In this document: positions 1 through 7,786 of the stretch, piece by piece
Position numbering within the stretch: position 1 is the stretch's first letter
Layout: every line of letters begins with the position of its first letter
NCBI GenBank assembly: GCA_036382775.1
Contig: DASVHD010000012.1
Span: 21,458 to 85,457, forward strand
DNA length: 64,000 nt
From: a bacterium
GTDB taxonomy: Bacteria; Hydrothermota; Tepidihabitantia; SM23-42; JAOAFX01
Reading direction: 5' to 3'
Program-made: the position numbers and the translations under genes
Notes under the pieces: generated by a model
Database searches by the model: none
Seen by the model: only the letters and a program-made list of their open reading frames with translations
What the model was told of the DNA's origin: nothing

Positions 1-2
1 CC

Positions 3-659
3 GGATCAACGCCGCCCGTTTCCCTGGACATGAGATTTCTTTACAACCCGTCGCTGAAAAGCCAGAATTTCACCGTGCCCGGGCTGATCGCGGTCATCAT
101 GATGATCATCGGCACACTTCTGACCTCGCTGACGATCTCCACTGAATGGGAACGAGGCACCATGGAGCAGTTAATGTACACGCCGGTGAAACCTTACGAG
201 CTGATCATCGGAAAACTCGCGCCCTACCTGGCGATCGGTGTGCTGCAGATGACGCTGGTCCTTTGCATCGGCATCTTCGTTTTCGGCGTTCCCTTTAAAG
301 GCAATCTGCTCCTCTTTTACCTGAGCTCGTTCCTGTTCCTCGGTGGCGCTCTTGGTGTGGGTCTGTTCATATCGCTTATTTCCCGGTCGCAGCAGCTCGC
401 GGCTATGATCTCGTTTTTAACCGCTTTCCTACCCGCGTTCATGCTGTCAGGTTTTATCTTCCCGATATCGAATATGCCCCTGGTCCTGCAGGGACTGTCC
501 TATCTTGTGCCGGCACGGTACTTCCTGCATATCGTGCGCGGACTGTTCCTAAAGGGTTCGGGACTGGATATCCTGTGGCCGGAATTCCTTGCCATGCTGA
601 TATTCGCGTTGGTATCCGTCATCATCAGCGTCATAAGGTTTAAAAAAAGGCTGGCCTGA
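3..659 (+). CDS. ABC-2 type exporter permease, 5'-truncated by the window edge
   Basis: The reading frame is already open at base 3, and the first ATG (base 30) lies inside conserved sequence, so this is the C-terminal part of a longer gene. It shows the ABC-2 permease core: a VPGLIAVIMM helix, the cytoplasmic WERGTMEQLMYTPVKP loop, then about five hydrophobic segments and a basic tail (RFKKRLA). This is the YhhJ/YbhR-like drug or metabolite exporter group. It lies directly before a paralogous permease (TGATG overlap at 657-661), so the two probably form a heterodimer; the ATPase and any HlyD-type adaptor should lie upstream, outside the window. The substrate cannot be told. Confidence 0.9.
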   Translation, partial: GSTPPVSLDMRFLYNPSLKSQNFTVPGLIAVIMMIIGTLLTSLTISTEWERGTMEQLMYTPVKPYELIIGKLAPYLAIGVLQMTLVLCIGIFVFGVPFKGNLLLFYLSSFLFLGGALGVGLFISLISRSQQLAAMISFLTAFLPAFMLSGFIFPISNMPLVLQGLSYLVPARYFLHIVRGLFLKGSGLDILWPEFLAMLIFALVSVIISVIRFKKRLA

Positions 660-1789
660 TGAAAATACTCGCGGCCTTTATAAAAAAGGAGCTGACGCAG
701 ACCCTGCGCGACACCAGGATGAGGTTCGTGCTATTCGCTGCACCCCTGATCCAGCTCATCATCTTCGGCTATGTCGCGACAACCGACGTGAAAAACATCG
801 CCTTTCATGCCGTTGACTTCGACCGCACATCGGCCAGCCGCACCCTGGTCTCCGCTTTTACGGCCAGCGGCTATTTCAAGGAGATCCTTGCTGATGACGA
901 CAGTCGAAAGAACGTAAATGCCGATCCGGAAATTGCGCTGCGCTCCAATCAGGCCGACGTAGTCCTGGTCATACCACCTGACTTTTCACGGAAGTTATCA
1001 ACGAACATCACCGCTCATATCCAGGCTCTGGTCGACGGCTCTGACGGTAATGCCGCCACTATTATCAAGGGGTATATCGAACAGATCTTTTATGAATGGA
1101 CACAAAAACAAATAATGGCCAGCCTGCACTCCCGCGCCACAACGCCGTCCATCAATCCCCGGATAACGGTCCTTTTTAACCCCGAGCTAAAGAGCTCGCA
1201 TTTCATGGTGCCAGGCCTTATCTGCATGATCCTTTTGCTGTTGACCGCCATTCTGTCCGCGATGGCGATAACGCGTGAAAAGGAACTCGGTACATTGGAG
1301 CAGATCCTTGTTTCACCGCTCAAGCGCTGGGAGTTCATCGTAGGTAAGACCCTGCCATTTGTGCTGGTCGGTTTTGTTGATGTTCTGTTGATCCTGGGCG
1401 TGGCAAAACTGCTTTTTGACATACCGGTAAGAGGCAACCTGCTTTTGCTGTCTTTCTCAAGCCTTATATTTCTCTTCACAAGCCTGGGTATCGGGCTGAT
1501 CGCGGCGACCGTCTCCAGAACCCAGGCGCAGGCGATGCTTACGGTCATGCCCATTATGATGCCAGCATTTTTATTATCCGGACTTTTCTTCCCCGTTGCC
1601 AGCATCCCGGAGGTCCTCCGCTGGATCCCCTATATCAATCCCATCACGTATTTTCTCATCATCGTACGGGGGATCCTGCTCAAAGGCCTGGGTATCGGCA
1701 TGCTGTACCGAGAAATATCAGTGCTCATTGTTTTTGGCATCGGTTTCCTGACCATCAGTTCGATGTTTTTCCAAAAAAAACTCGGATAA
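659..1789 (+). CDS. ABC-2 type exporter permease (YhhJ-like)
   Basis: A 376-residue, full-length permease. An N-terminal helix (about residues 21-40) is followed by a large extracytoplasmic domain (about 45-170), then five or six helices holding the family motif TREKELGTLEQILVSPLKRWEFIVGK. It starts on the ATG that overlaps the stop of the preceding paralogue, so translation is probably coupled. With its neighbour it should form the membrane part of an ABC exporter. No substrate clue is visible. The gene ends just before a palindromic repeat. Confidence 0.92.
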   Translation: MKILAAFIKKELTQTLRDTRMRFVLFAAPLIQLIIFGYVATTDVKNIAFHAVDFDRTSASRTLVSAFTASGYFKEILADDDSRKNVNADPEIALRSNQADVVLVIPPDFSRKLSTNITAHIQALVDGSDGNAATIIKGYIEQIFYEWTQKQIMASLHSRATTPSINPRITVLFNPELKSSHFMVPGLICMILLLLTAILSAMAITREKELGTLEQILVSPLKRWEFIVGKTLPFVLVGFVDVLLILGVAKLLFDIPVRGNLLLLSFSSLIFLFTSLGIGLIAATVSRTQAQAMLTVMPIMMPAFLLSGLFFPVASIPEVLRWIPYINPITYFLIIVRGILLKGLGIGMLYREISVLIVFGIGFLTISSMFFQKKLG

Positions 1790-1807
1790 TCCGTCATCTG
1801 ATTATCC

Positions 1808-1860
1808 GTCATTCCATGCTTGACACGGAATCCATGGATTCCCGCCTCCGCGGGAATGAC
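1808..1860. repeat. Palindromic dispersed-type repeat
   Basis: About 53 bp with nested symmetry: outer arms GTCATTCC (1808-1815) and GGAATGAC (1853-1860), a perfect 16-bp palindrome GGAATCCATGGATTCC at 1827-1842, and a CCCGC/GCGGG hairpin near the right arm. A near-direct repeat (TAATCCGTCAT / TTATCCGTCAT) precedes it, one copy overlapping the end of the permease gene. The sequence resembles the widespread GTCATTCCCGC-type bacterial palindromes (recalled, not searched). It may double as a terminator for the permease operon. Confidence 0.7.
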
Positions 1861-1908
1861 AAGAAAATAAAAGCTGCGGGGTTATGGGGATACGTAGAAC
1901 GCACGACA

Positions 1909-3069
1909 TTAAATAATTAGCATCGAATCACCATAAGAAAGAAAACGATACTTGTTCTTCACCGCTTCCTTGTATGCCTTGAAGATCAGCTCTTTACCGG
2001 CAAAGGCGCAGACCAATAAAAGCGGCGTGGAACAGGGCAGGTGAAAATTGGTGATGAGATGGTCAATAACCTGGAACCGGTGCCCGGGAAAGATGAACAG
2101 GTCGGTAAAACCGGAAAATGCAGCTACTGCTTTATCCCTGCAGTTGTCGCCGAAGCCACGGTTTGCGTAGGGCAAACCTTCAGGTTTGCATTCAATTTGG
2201 TTGCCCTTTTTATCAGCAAGGCTAAAGCCCCGCTGCGCGGGATCATGACCTTGCCCTACATTCCCCCTTTTGGATAAGAGGATATCAGGGGGATTTGATA
2301 AAATTGACTCCAACGTGCGTGTGACCGAGGTCCCGACCCCGATCACTCTCCTGGCAGCGTTGATCGCGTCCGCTGTTTCCTGAGATATTTCCGCGTATTC
2401 GGCGTCCATGACATGCCGCTCGATATCTTGAGTCCGGATCGGCTTGAACGTCCCGGGTCCGATATGCAGGGTCAACTGGCAGATCTTCGTGCCTTTTTTC
2501 TCGATCTCTTTAAGGATCTCTTTCGTAAAATGCAACCCGGCCGTGGGCGCAGCGATCGAACCTTGGGGATCCGCGTACACGGTCTGGTAGGTCTGCTCAT
2601 CCTGCGGCACGGTATGGCGCCGGATATAATGCGGCAGAGGGACGATGCCGTATTTCTTAATCATCTCCATAGCTGGCGCGTTAAACTCGACCACGCACCT
2701 TCCGGGCATTTTGTTAACGACAATGGCAAAGCTTTTATCATCGAAAAAGATCTTGGTGCCGATCTTGAGCCGTTTACTGCTGTGAACAAGAACTTCCCAA
2801 TTCCCTTTTTCAATTTCGCGCACCAGGAGCATTTCCACGTTCCCACCAGTCTCCTTTTTTCCCTTCAGGCGCGCCTTGAAAACCCTGGTATTGTTCAGAA
2901 CCAGGACATCTCCGGGTTCGAAGAATTCAGCGATCTCGGAGAAATGCCGGTGCCGGACCTCACCGGACTTTCGGTCGAGCACCAGCAGCCTTGACTGATC
3001 CCGCTTATCCAGCGGGTACTGGGCGATAAGTTCCGGTGGCAGTTCGTAAAAAAAATCCTGAAGTTTCAT
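1909..3069 (-). CDS. queA: S-adenosylmethionine:tRNA ribosyltransferase-isomerase QueA, with an internal insertion
   Basis: QueA transfers and isomerises the ribosyl group of SAM onto preQ1 in tRNA to make epoxyqueuosine. Family motifs are clear: PPELIAQYPL, GDVLVLNNTRVFKARL, PTAGLHFT, HIGPGTFKPI, HVMDAEY, GVGTSVTRTLES, FTDLFIFPGHRF, NFHLPCSTPLLLVCAF. I use the ATG at 3069; an in-frame GTG lies two codons upstream (3075). There is no Shine-Dalgarno before the ATG, but a short leader ORF ends in an ATGA overlap with it. About 57 residues of non-family sequence sit between TLESIL and the FTDLFIF segment, where homologues usually have a short loop. That stretch is repeat-derived and in frame, so the gene may still work; whether the protein tolerates it is unknown. 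Confidence 0.9.
   Translation of the reverse strand: MKLQDFFYELPPELIAQYPLDKRDQSRLLVLDRKSGEVRHRHFSEIAEFFEPGDVLVLNNTRVFKARLKGKKETGGNVEMLLVREIEKGNWEVLVHSSKRLKIGTKIFFDDKSFAIVVNKMPGRCVVEFNAPAMEMIKKYGIVPLPHYIRRHTVPQDEQTYQTVYADPQGSIAAPTAGLHFTKEILKEIEKKGTKICQLTLHIGPGTFKPIRTQDIERHVMDAEYAEISQETADAINAARRVIGVGTSVTRTLESILSNPPDILLSKRGNVGQGHDPAQRGFSLADKKGNQIECKPEGLPYANRGFGDNCRDKAVAAFSGFTDLFIFPGHRFQVIDHLITNFHLPCSTPLLLVCAFAGKELIFKAYKEAVKNKYRFLSYGDSMLII
2131..2301. repeat. Repeat-derived insertion within queA
   Basis: This stretch encodes the extra residues in QueA and looks like intergenic repeat DNA. It has an inverted repeat GCAAACC-TTCA-GGTTTGC near 2174-2191, a TAGGGCAA motif near 2170 and its complement TTGCCCTA near 2251, and a CCCCGC/GCGGG mini-hairpin near 2229-2241. 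Boundaries are approximate. It keeps the reading frame without a stop codon. Confidence 0.65.
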
Positions 3070-3122
3070 CTGCACATCACAATTTCATAGGAGTTAAGCC
3101 GTAAGGTTTTTAAAACTCTCAC
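3066..3122 (-). CDS. Possible 18-codon leader ORF upstream of queA
   Basis: On the minus strand an AAAGGAG Shine-Dalgarno (3130-3136) lies 7 nt before a GTG (3120-3122) that opens an 18-codon frame (MRVLKTLRLNSYEIVMCR). Its TGA (3066-3068) overlaps the queA ATG (3067-3069). queA has no Shine-Dalgarno of its own, so translational coupling through this leader is plausible. The leader ribosome-binding site sits in one arm of a 9-bp inverted repeat (3089-3097 / 3126-3134). No homologue is known; it may be fortuitous. Confidence 0.4.
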   Translation of the reverse strand: MRVLKTLRLNSYEIVMCR

Positions 3123-3135
3123 GAGTTAACTCCTT

Positions 3136-3158
3136 TAAAAATCGCAGGAACCGCGATT
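3136..3158 (-). terminator. Weak intrinsic terminator after the methyltransferase gene
   Basis: On the minus strand AATCGC-GGTTCCT-GCGATT folds into a 6-bp hairpin followed by T residues. It lies about 30 nt past the stop of the minus-strand methyltransferase gene and ahead of queA, so it could separate the two transcripts. Confidence 0.4.
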
Positions 3159-3177
3159 CGCATAATTCACTGTCATT
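3156..3177. repeat. 22-bp intergenic repeat, copy 1
   Basis: Reads AATGACAG(T)GAATTATGCGAAT on the minus strand. It matches 34813-34834 (plus strand) with a single mismatch. Both copies lie between genes, so this is a short dispersed repeat of unknown role. Confidence 0.55.
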
Positions 3178-3189
3178 CGGTGTCCTCGC

Positions 3190-4017
3190 TTATATTTTTT
3201 GTAGTAAAACATAGGTTCTTCTACCTTCCTTGAATAATATTCGCAGAAATCTCGAGAATCCGAAAACATCAAGGGCCTGGAATATGTTAAGCTCCAATTT
3301 ATGAATCGCTCTCAACAGCAAGTAATTCAGTTTTGAATATGGAAAAAGCTTCGTGCCCAGGAAAGCAGCCATGTTCGAAAGCATGACCAGAAGTCTGTTC
3401 CAAACCCTCATTTCATGTTCGAATCCACCCGATTCCTTGACCGCAAACCCGGCCTGCTTAGCCATAGATGCCAACTCACCGGGTTTATAAGCGGTATGCA
3501 GGTAGCGGTCACCGGTACCATCGGGCCCTTTCCGAATCCCGAAACTCCTTACGATTCCAAGCTCCAGGTACTTGGGGCGAGTACGCGAATAACCCGGGCA
3601 GGTGACCAAAACCTCTCCCCCGTGTTTCATGGCTTTATACAGACCCTTCAGGAATTCGCGCGGCCGGTCGAGATGCTCGATGACCTCGATCACGATCGCG
3701 CTGTCCATGGTCATGGGTTTTAGAAAATCCAGGTTCCGCGCGTCGCCGTTGACGAAGTTGACCAAGGGAAATGCGCGTTTTCCCACACGCAGAAGGCTCA
3801 GCGAGATATCAACGCCAAAAATAGCGCCTCTTTCCCAGTGTGAGCCGAGCCGGCCGATATTGCAGCCGCAATCCAGGAGGCATCCGGCAGGCATTGTGTT
3901 TATTTTATTGAGGACCCATTTTTTACGGATGATGCCGCTCAGACTGGAATAAGTTATTTCGTCCTCGGGATAATATCTCCCTGCCATTTCGTAAAAAGAA
4001 CCGTATTTGTCGCTCAT
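3190..4017 (-). CDS. Class I SAM-dependent methyltransferase
   Basis: A 275-residue Methyltransf_11/23-like protein. Motif I (LLDCGCNIGRLG, residues 47-58) binds SAM, GVDIS is the acidic post-I position, NGDARNLDF is the adenine-contact region, and IEVIEHLDRPREFL is a typical motif IV/post-IV. The C-terminal 80 residues are hydrophobic and basic, suggesting membrane association, as in methyltransferases acting on lipids or surface glycans. It begins 6 bp after the stop of the barrel gene, in the same operon as the two envelope genes upstream. The substrate is unknown. Confidence 0.85.
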   Translation of the reverse strand: MSDKYGSFYEMAGRYYPEDEITYSSLSGIIRKKWVLNKINTMPAGCLLDCGCNIGRLGSHWERGAIFGVDISLSLLRVGKRAFPLVNFVNGDARNLDFLKPMTMDSAIVIEVIEHLDRPREFLKGLYKAMKHGGEVLVTCPGYSRTRPKYLELGIVRSFGIRKGPDGTGDRYLHTAYKPGELASMAKQAGFAVKESGGFEHEMRVWNRLLVMLSNMAAFLGTKLFPYSKLNYLLLRAIHKLELNIFQALDVFGFSRFLRILFKEGRRTYVLLQKI

Positions 4018-4023
4018 GATATC

Positions 4024-6771
4024 TTAAAACCGGATCCGCGTCTGGAAATTCAGGGTCTGGGAATAATCATCACCGGACGGAAATCGGACCCAGTAAGCCA
4101 GGTTCAATACCGTGTTGCTGCCGACGCCGATGCCGATCACGACGCCAAGATTTTTGCTCAAGCCAGGCGGTTCTGTTGCAGTAAAGAAATAAGGCACATC
4201 AGTGCGGTCATACAGGCGGTGGACGAGTTCACCGGTCACCTCAACCCGTCCGGTCTTCTTAAATGGATAGATGACCGTCAGCATAAGCTGCGGCGCGCGC
4301 AGCACCAGGTCCAGGGATTCAAAAAACTGCGAATACAGGTAAGAATGGGTGTAGCCCGCAAGCGGTCGCAGGATCGGTTTCTGAAAAAATTCCACCGAGA
4401 CATCGCTCCGATAATCGGTCCTTCGCTCTTTCAAAAAATCCCCCTCTTTTTCGATCTGCTCCTCTTTTTCGGCATGAGCGTGCGCACGCCGGTATGAAGG
4501 ATCGATCCGGTACGAACGTCTTGTCAGGATGTTAGCGGCCAGCGCGTACCGCGCATCGTTTGAAAAATCCTGGCTCGCTGCCAGGACGAGTTCGGCAGGG
4601 TCGCCCGACAGGGAAACCTGTGCCTCCTCGGCGTGGCTGTAGAAATCCGTTTCCCGGGCATAGTCAAACCGGCACATGCCGTCATAAAATCCTCGTGTAT
4701 GGCCCATTTCAAACCCGGCATTCCGTGTCGTCACGCGCTGGTAATCTTTGAGCAGGATTATCCTCCTAATATGATCGCCGCCTTGTTTCGGTATGTAACT
4801 CTGGGTCGTGCTGTCATACACATAACTGCCGGTCCCGTCGTCGACCTTGAAATAAGCCTCGTCTTTTTTCTGGGAGTACGACTGGGTCTGCTGGACCATG
4901 CCCATCAGCCGGAAGCCGCTGTACAATAGCGTCAGCGTGGAAGCGCCGAAGAGAAAGGTCGTGTCATTATAATTGCGGTGGCCGACCGACACGCTCAACG
5001 GCACGCTCGCGAAATCCAGCCGGGATGTTATCCCCCGCTCCCGCTCGTTACGGTCGTATTCGCCGCTGAAACCAACGCGGCTCTGGCCGCCCAAAGCATA
5101 CTGCACTGCGTACAGGGCATATTGCGCGCCTCTGGCATATTCGTACCGTGAGCTGACCGAGTATGACCGCCAGGTGGTCGCCATGCCGGCGAAATAGCGG
5201 TTCAGGGTGTCGATCATGCTGAAGCCGAAATATGAAAACCACGGCTTGACCATTATCGATTTCCGGTGGTGGCTTTGGTTCAGTACTCCGTATGCCAGGT
5301 CCGCTCCCAGTACCGGCACGGGTTGAATGCCCAGGTTCACCTGCGCCAGTTTCTGAAGAGTATCAGACGTATTCCATTCATTGTTGAATCCGATGTATTC
5401 GCGGGAACGCGGCAGCGCGAGATCATGGTCATAACTTAAATAAGTACCGTCCAGCGAGAGATATTTCATCTGCCTCTGCAAATTGATCTCAAACCCCATG
5501 GCACCGTTATCAGCGTCCTCCAGAGGCGAAAAGGTATTCTGGTCAAACTTCGAGCTGTATAAGGTTGTGGTCAGCGTGTTGTAACTAGTCAAGCTTACGC
5601 CATAGAACTGCTGGTCCTGCGGGAGCGGCGTGAACCGGGTGGGTGAATAGTTGCCCAGTCCTGCACCCTGGTATACAAATCCATTACTGACTGGATCATA
5701 AGCATAATCGCCCTGGTTTTCACCGGTATAAAAGAAGGTTACGACATAATGCCCGCTGCCTTCGCCTACGAACACGAAGTGCCCGTTCTCCAGATCATAA
5801 CTGCCCTGCGACGATGTATCGTAATAAACGTGGGCGTACGTTATGCTGTCACCGGCTGCCTGCAGGCTCTCGATCTCAGCCGGGCTCAGAACGAAACCCA
5901 TCGGGTCGGTGCGGTCATCCATGGTCCTCCGAACCATCGCGGTAACCGAGAAATTGTTCAATGCGGTCCGCGTATCAAGTTCTGAAAATATCCTCGGATA
6001 TGTACTTGTCGCTTCGGTATACTCGACCGTGATGCGCGACCGGTTCGTTATTATGACACTATTCGTGAACGTTATGATCGCCTGCTCGTAGTCGATAAGA
6101 TAGTCGGCGTCCCGCTTGAGCAGCGCCGGGAGCTCGAATCCCTGTGTGACATAGACGCGTTCGGTGCCGGCGACTACCCGTCCATCAAGAATATAGGGAC
6201 CCTGCTTGCCTTCACTGCCGCTGAATTCCATTCTCCGGAAAGAACCGCGGTTCAATGCGTAAGCTGCGTTCACGCAGTTCTTGGAATCCCAGGTGGTCAT
6301 ACCGATCCTTCCGCCCTGGATCTCGTCCTGGATGCCAAAGGGAAGAGGCAGTGTCAGGTCGCCCAGACCGGCGTTGAAATTAGCGGTCGAAGCCCGCAGG
6401 CTCATCTTCTCGATATCACTGATCTGCATGGTCTGCGAAGGCGCAGCCTGGTCAGAAAGATTCCCTTCGACCTTAACTCCTTCGATCTCGCCGTTAACGG
6501 CAATGCTAAGTCCCTGATCGAACCCTTCGTTGGTGTCGAAAAAAAAGTCCTTGACCCCGCTGAGACGCAATCCCGCTCCGGTCTCATCAGCCGGGAGTTC
6601 CGGACCGGCTGCCCCAGGTTCGAAAACAAGCGCGGCGGAGTCACGCTTAGCGCTGTCCATTATTACCCGGTAACGGTAATAAAGCGTATCGAGCTGAAAC
6701 GCTGACCAGCCCGAATCAGGGACCGGATCAGAATTCTGACCAATTATAAAACAGCAAATGAGTGCCAGCAT
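4024..6771 (-). CDS. Large putative outer-membrane beta-barrel protein
   Basis: A 915-residue protein with a short hydrophobic N-terminus (LALICCFIIG), then long stretches of alternating aromatic and polar residues and a C-terminus ending in aromatic-rich strands (LNFQTRIRF), typical of outer-membrane barrels. The first half has Tyr/Gly-rich segments (YDLENGHFVFVGEGSGHYVV, YQGAGLGNYSPTRFTPLPQ) resembling those in large surface-exposed proteins of FCB bacteria. It starts inside the end of the preceding gene (44-bp overlap), so translation is probably coupled. I do not recognise a specific family. Confidence 0.75.
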   Translation of the reverse strand: MLALICCFIIGQNSDPVPDSGWSAFQLDTLYYRYRVIMDSAKRDSAALVFEPGAAGPELPADETGAGLRLSGVKDFFFDTNEGFDQGLSIAVNGEIEGVKVEGNLSDQAAPSQTMQISDIEKMSLRASTANFNAGLGDLTLPLPFGIQDEIQGGRIGMTTWDSKNCVNAAYALNRGSFRRMEFSGSEGKQGPYILDGRVVAGTERVYVTQGFELPALLKRDADYLIDYEQAIITFTNSVIITNRSRITVEYTEATSTYPRIFSELDTRTALNNFSVTAMVRRTMDDRTDPMGFVLSPAEIESLQAAGDSITYAHVYYDTSSQGSYDLENGHFVFVGEGSGHYVVTFFYTGENQGDYAYDPVSNGFVYQGAGLGNYSPTRFTPLPQDQQFYGVSLTSYNTLTTTLYSSKFDQNTFSPLEDADNGAMGFEINLQRQMKYLSLDGTYLSYDHDLALPRSREYIGFNNEWNTSDTLQKLAQVNLGIQPVPVLGADLAYGVLNQSHHRKSIMVKPWFSYFGFSMIDTLNRYFAGMATTWRSYSVSSRYEYARGAQYALYAVQYALGGQSRVGFSGEYDRNERERGITSRLDFASVPLSVSVGHRNYNDTTFLFGASTLTLLYSGFRLMGMVQQTQSYSQKKDEAYFKVDDGTGSYVYDSTTQSYIPKQGGDHIRRIILLKDYQRVTTRNAGFEMGHTRGFYDGMCRFDYARETDFYSHAEEAQVSLSGDPAELVLAASQDFSNDARYALAANILTRRSYRIDPSYRRAHAHAEKEEQIEKEGDFLKERRTDYRSDVSVEFFQKPILRPLAGYTHSYLYSQFFESLDLVLRAPQLMLTVIYPFKKTGRVEVTGELVHRLYDRTDVPYFFTATEPPGLSKNLGVVIGIGVGSNTVLNLAYWVRFPSGDDYSQTLNFQTRIRF

Positions 6772-7501
6772 TATCCAGCATCACCATGGTTGAATCGAGC
6801 ACGGCCAGGTCGCGGATCGATCTGCCGAGCTCGATCTTTCTCCACGATCCATCAGTGGTGTCATGATCCGAAGCGCGGTCATCATAAGTATAAAAATAGT
6901 CCCTGGCCTGAGAAAAAAGGTACAGTTTGTGGCCGGCTGCATACAGCCGTTCCAGGCTTTCAGGCAGCGAAATTTCGCCCGTGCTATTCCCGTATTCGTC
7001 GCATCTTATGATCTTCTTTCTGGTCAGTGCGTAAACCATCTTCTCACCGCTTTTGACGTCGATTACGGCGACATCGCTGAGCCTGTTCATTACCCTGGCG
7101 TTGGTATTCAGGAAGACCAGCTCTTCTTGCCCGTAGTCCGCATAGCATATATCCCAGAAGCCGGTCAGGGTGAAAGAAGAAATCTGCTCGCCCTGGCAAA
7201 CGGTTTCGGTTGTGCCCGCGGAAAAAAAATATTTTTCGATCGTTTTCCCGTTGTTGATAAAGATGAAAAATGGCGTTACTTCAAACTGCAGTATCCGGTA
7301 GTTTTCCTGACGGGTAAAGTTCAGGGGTTCCATGTTATCGGCCCGAGACTGTCCGCGTACCGGTTGAAAGCGATAAATACCTGCCCCAAAAAAAGGCGCT
7401 ACGTAGACCAGGCTATCATGTACTTCCAGCACCCCATATTCCGCGGGCATCGTTATCACGAACGCTGGATCCACGCAGAACACGAATAACAGCACCGCCA
7501 T
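6728..7501 (-). CDS. Hypothetical secreted beta-propeller-like protein
   Basis: 257 residues with an N-terminal hydrophobic segment (MAVLLFVFCVDPAFVITMPA) consistent with a signal peptide, then regularly spaced short beta-type repeats (DSLVYVAP, KMVYALTRKKIIRCDEYG, HKLYLFSQ, DSTMVMLDNAGTHLLFY) as in a small propeller. It is the first gene of an operon with the barrel protein and methyltransferase, with a consensus promoter ending 7 nt upstream and no Shine-Dalgarno. The barrel gene overlaps its last 44 bp, suggesting a joint envelope function. Confidence 0.7.
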   Translation of the reverse strand: MAVLLFVFCVDPAFVITMPAEYGVLEVHDSLVYVAPFFGAGIYRFQPVRGQSRADNMEPLNFTRQENYRILQFEVTPFFIFINNGKTIEKYFFSAGTTETVCQGEQISSFTLTGFWDICYADYGQEELVFLNTNARVMNRLSDVAVIDVKSGEKMVYALTRKKIIRCDEYGNSTGEISLPESLERLYAAGHKLYLFSQARDYFYTYDDRASDHDTTDGSWRKIELGRSIRDLAVLDSTMVMLDNAGTHLLFYNWSEF

Positions 7502-7508
7502 GCGATAT

Positions 7509-7536
7509 ATAATAGTGAAAATCGCCCGAAAGTCAA
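7509..7536 (-). promoter_or_regulatory. Sigma-70 promoter, leaderless type
   Basis: Minus strand: -35 TTGACT (7531-7536), 16-bp spacer, -10 TATTAT (7509-7514), then 7 nt to the ATG at 7501. Transcription would start at or within a base or two of the start codon. Confidence 0.75.
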
Positions 7537-7607
7537 TCCGGTTTCATGATTTATACGGAAACCGGTGATTACAGCGATTTGGCATTTTAAGATCACCGTC
7601 ATCTTAA

Positions 7608-7632
7608 GGGCGATAACTTTGTTTTATCGCCC
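7608..7632. other. Strong hairpin in the gap before tRNA-Ala
   Basis: GGGCGATAA (7608-7616) and TTATCGCCC (7624-7632) form a perfect 9-bp stem with a 7-nt loop, followed by TTT on the plus strand. It lies between two divergent transcription units, so it is not an obvious terminator for either. It may be a leftover terminator or a repeat unit. The rest of 7537-7639 shows nothing clear. Confidence 0.55.
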
Positions 7633-7639
7633 TTTGATA

Positions 7640-7667
7640 TTGACAAGTGCACCATAATATATACAAT
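7640..7667 (+). promoter_or_regulatory. Sigma-70 promoter for tRNA-Ala
   Basis: -35 TTGACA (7640-7645), 16-bp spacer, -10 TACAAT (7662-7667), 21 nt before the mature tRNA 5' end. The downstream TPR gene may be read from it as well, since no separate promoter is evident. Confidence 0.75.
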
Positions 7668-7688
7668 ACAGATTAGATTGATTTTGAT

Positions 7689-7761
<73 letters not shown>

Positions 7762-7786
7762 TTTTTCACTCACAAAGGAACTAATT

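Noticed and set aside
2041..2994. Two plus-strand ORFs antisense to queA
   Set aside because: queA is clear on the minus strand; the first ORF is mostly repeat sequence.
7608..7632. Hairpin as a terminator for the upstream gene
   Set aside because: No plus-strand gene ends before it and the minus-strand gene starts at 7501 running away from it, so it has no transcript to terminate; kept only as an unexplained hairpin.
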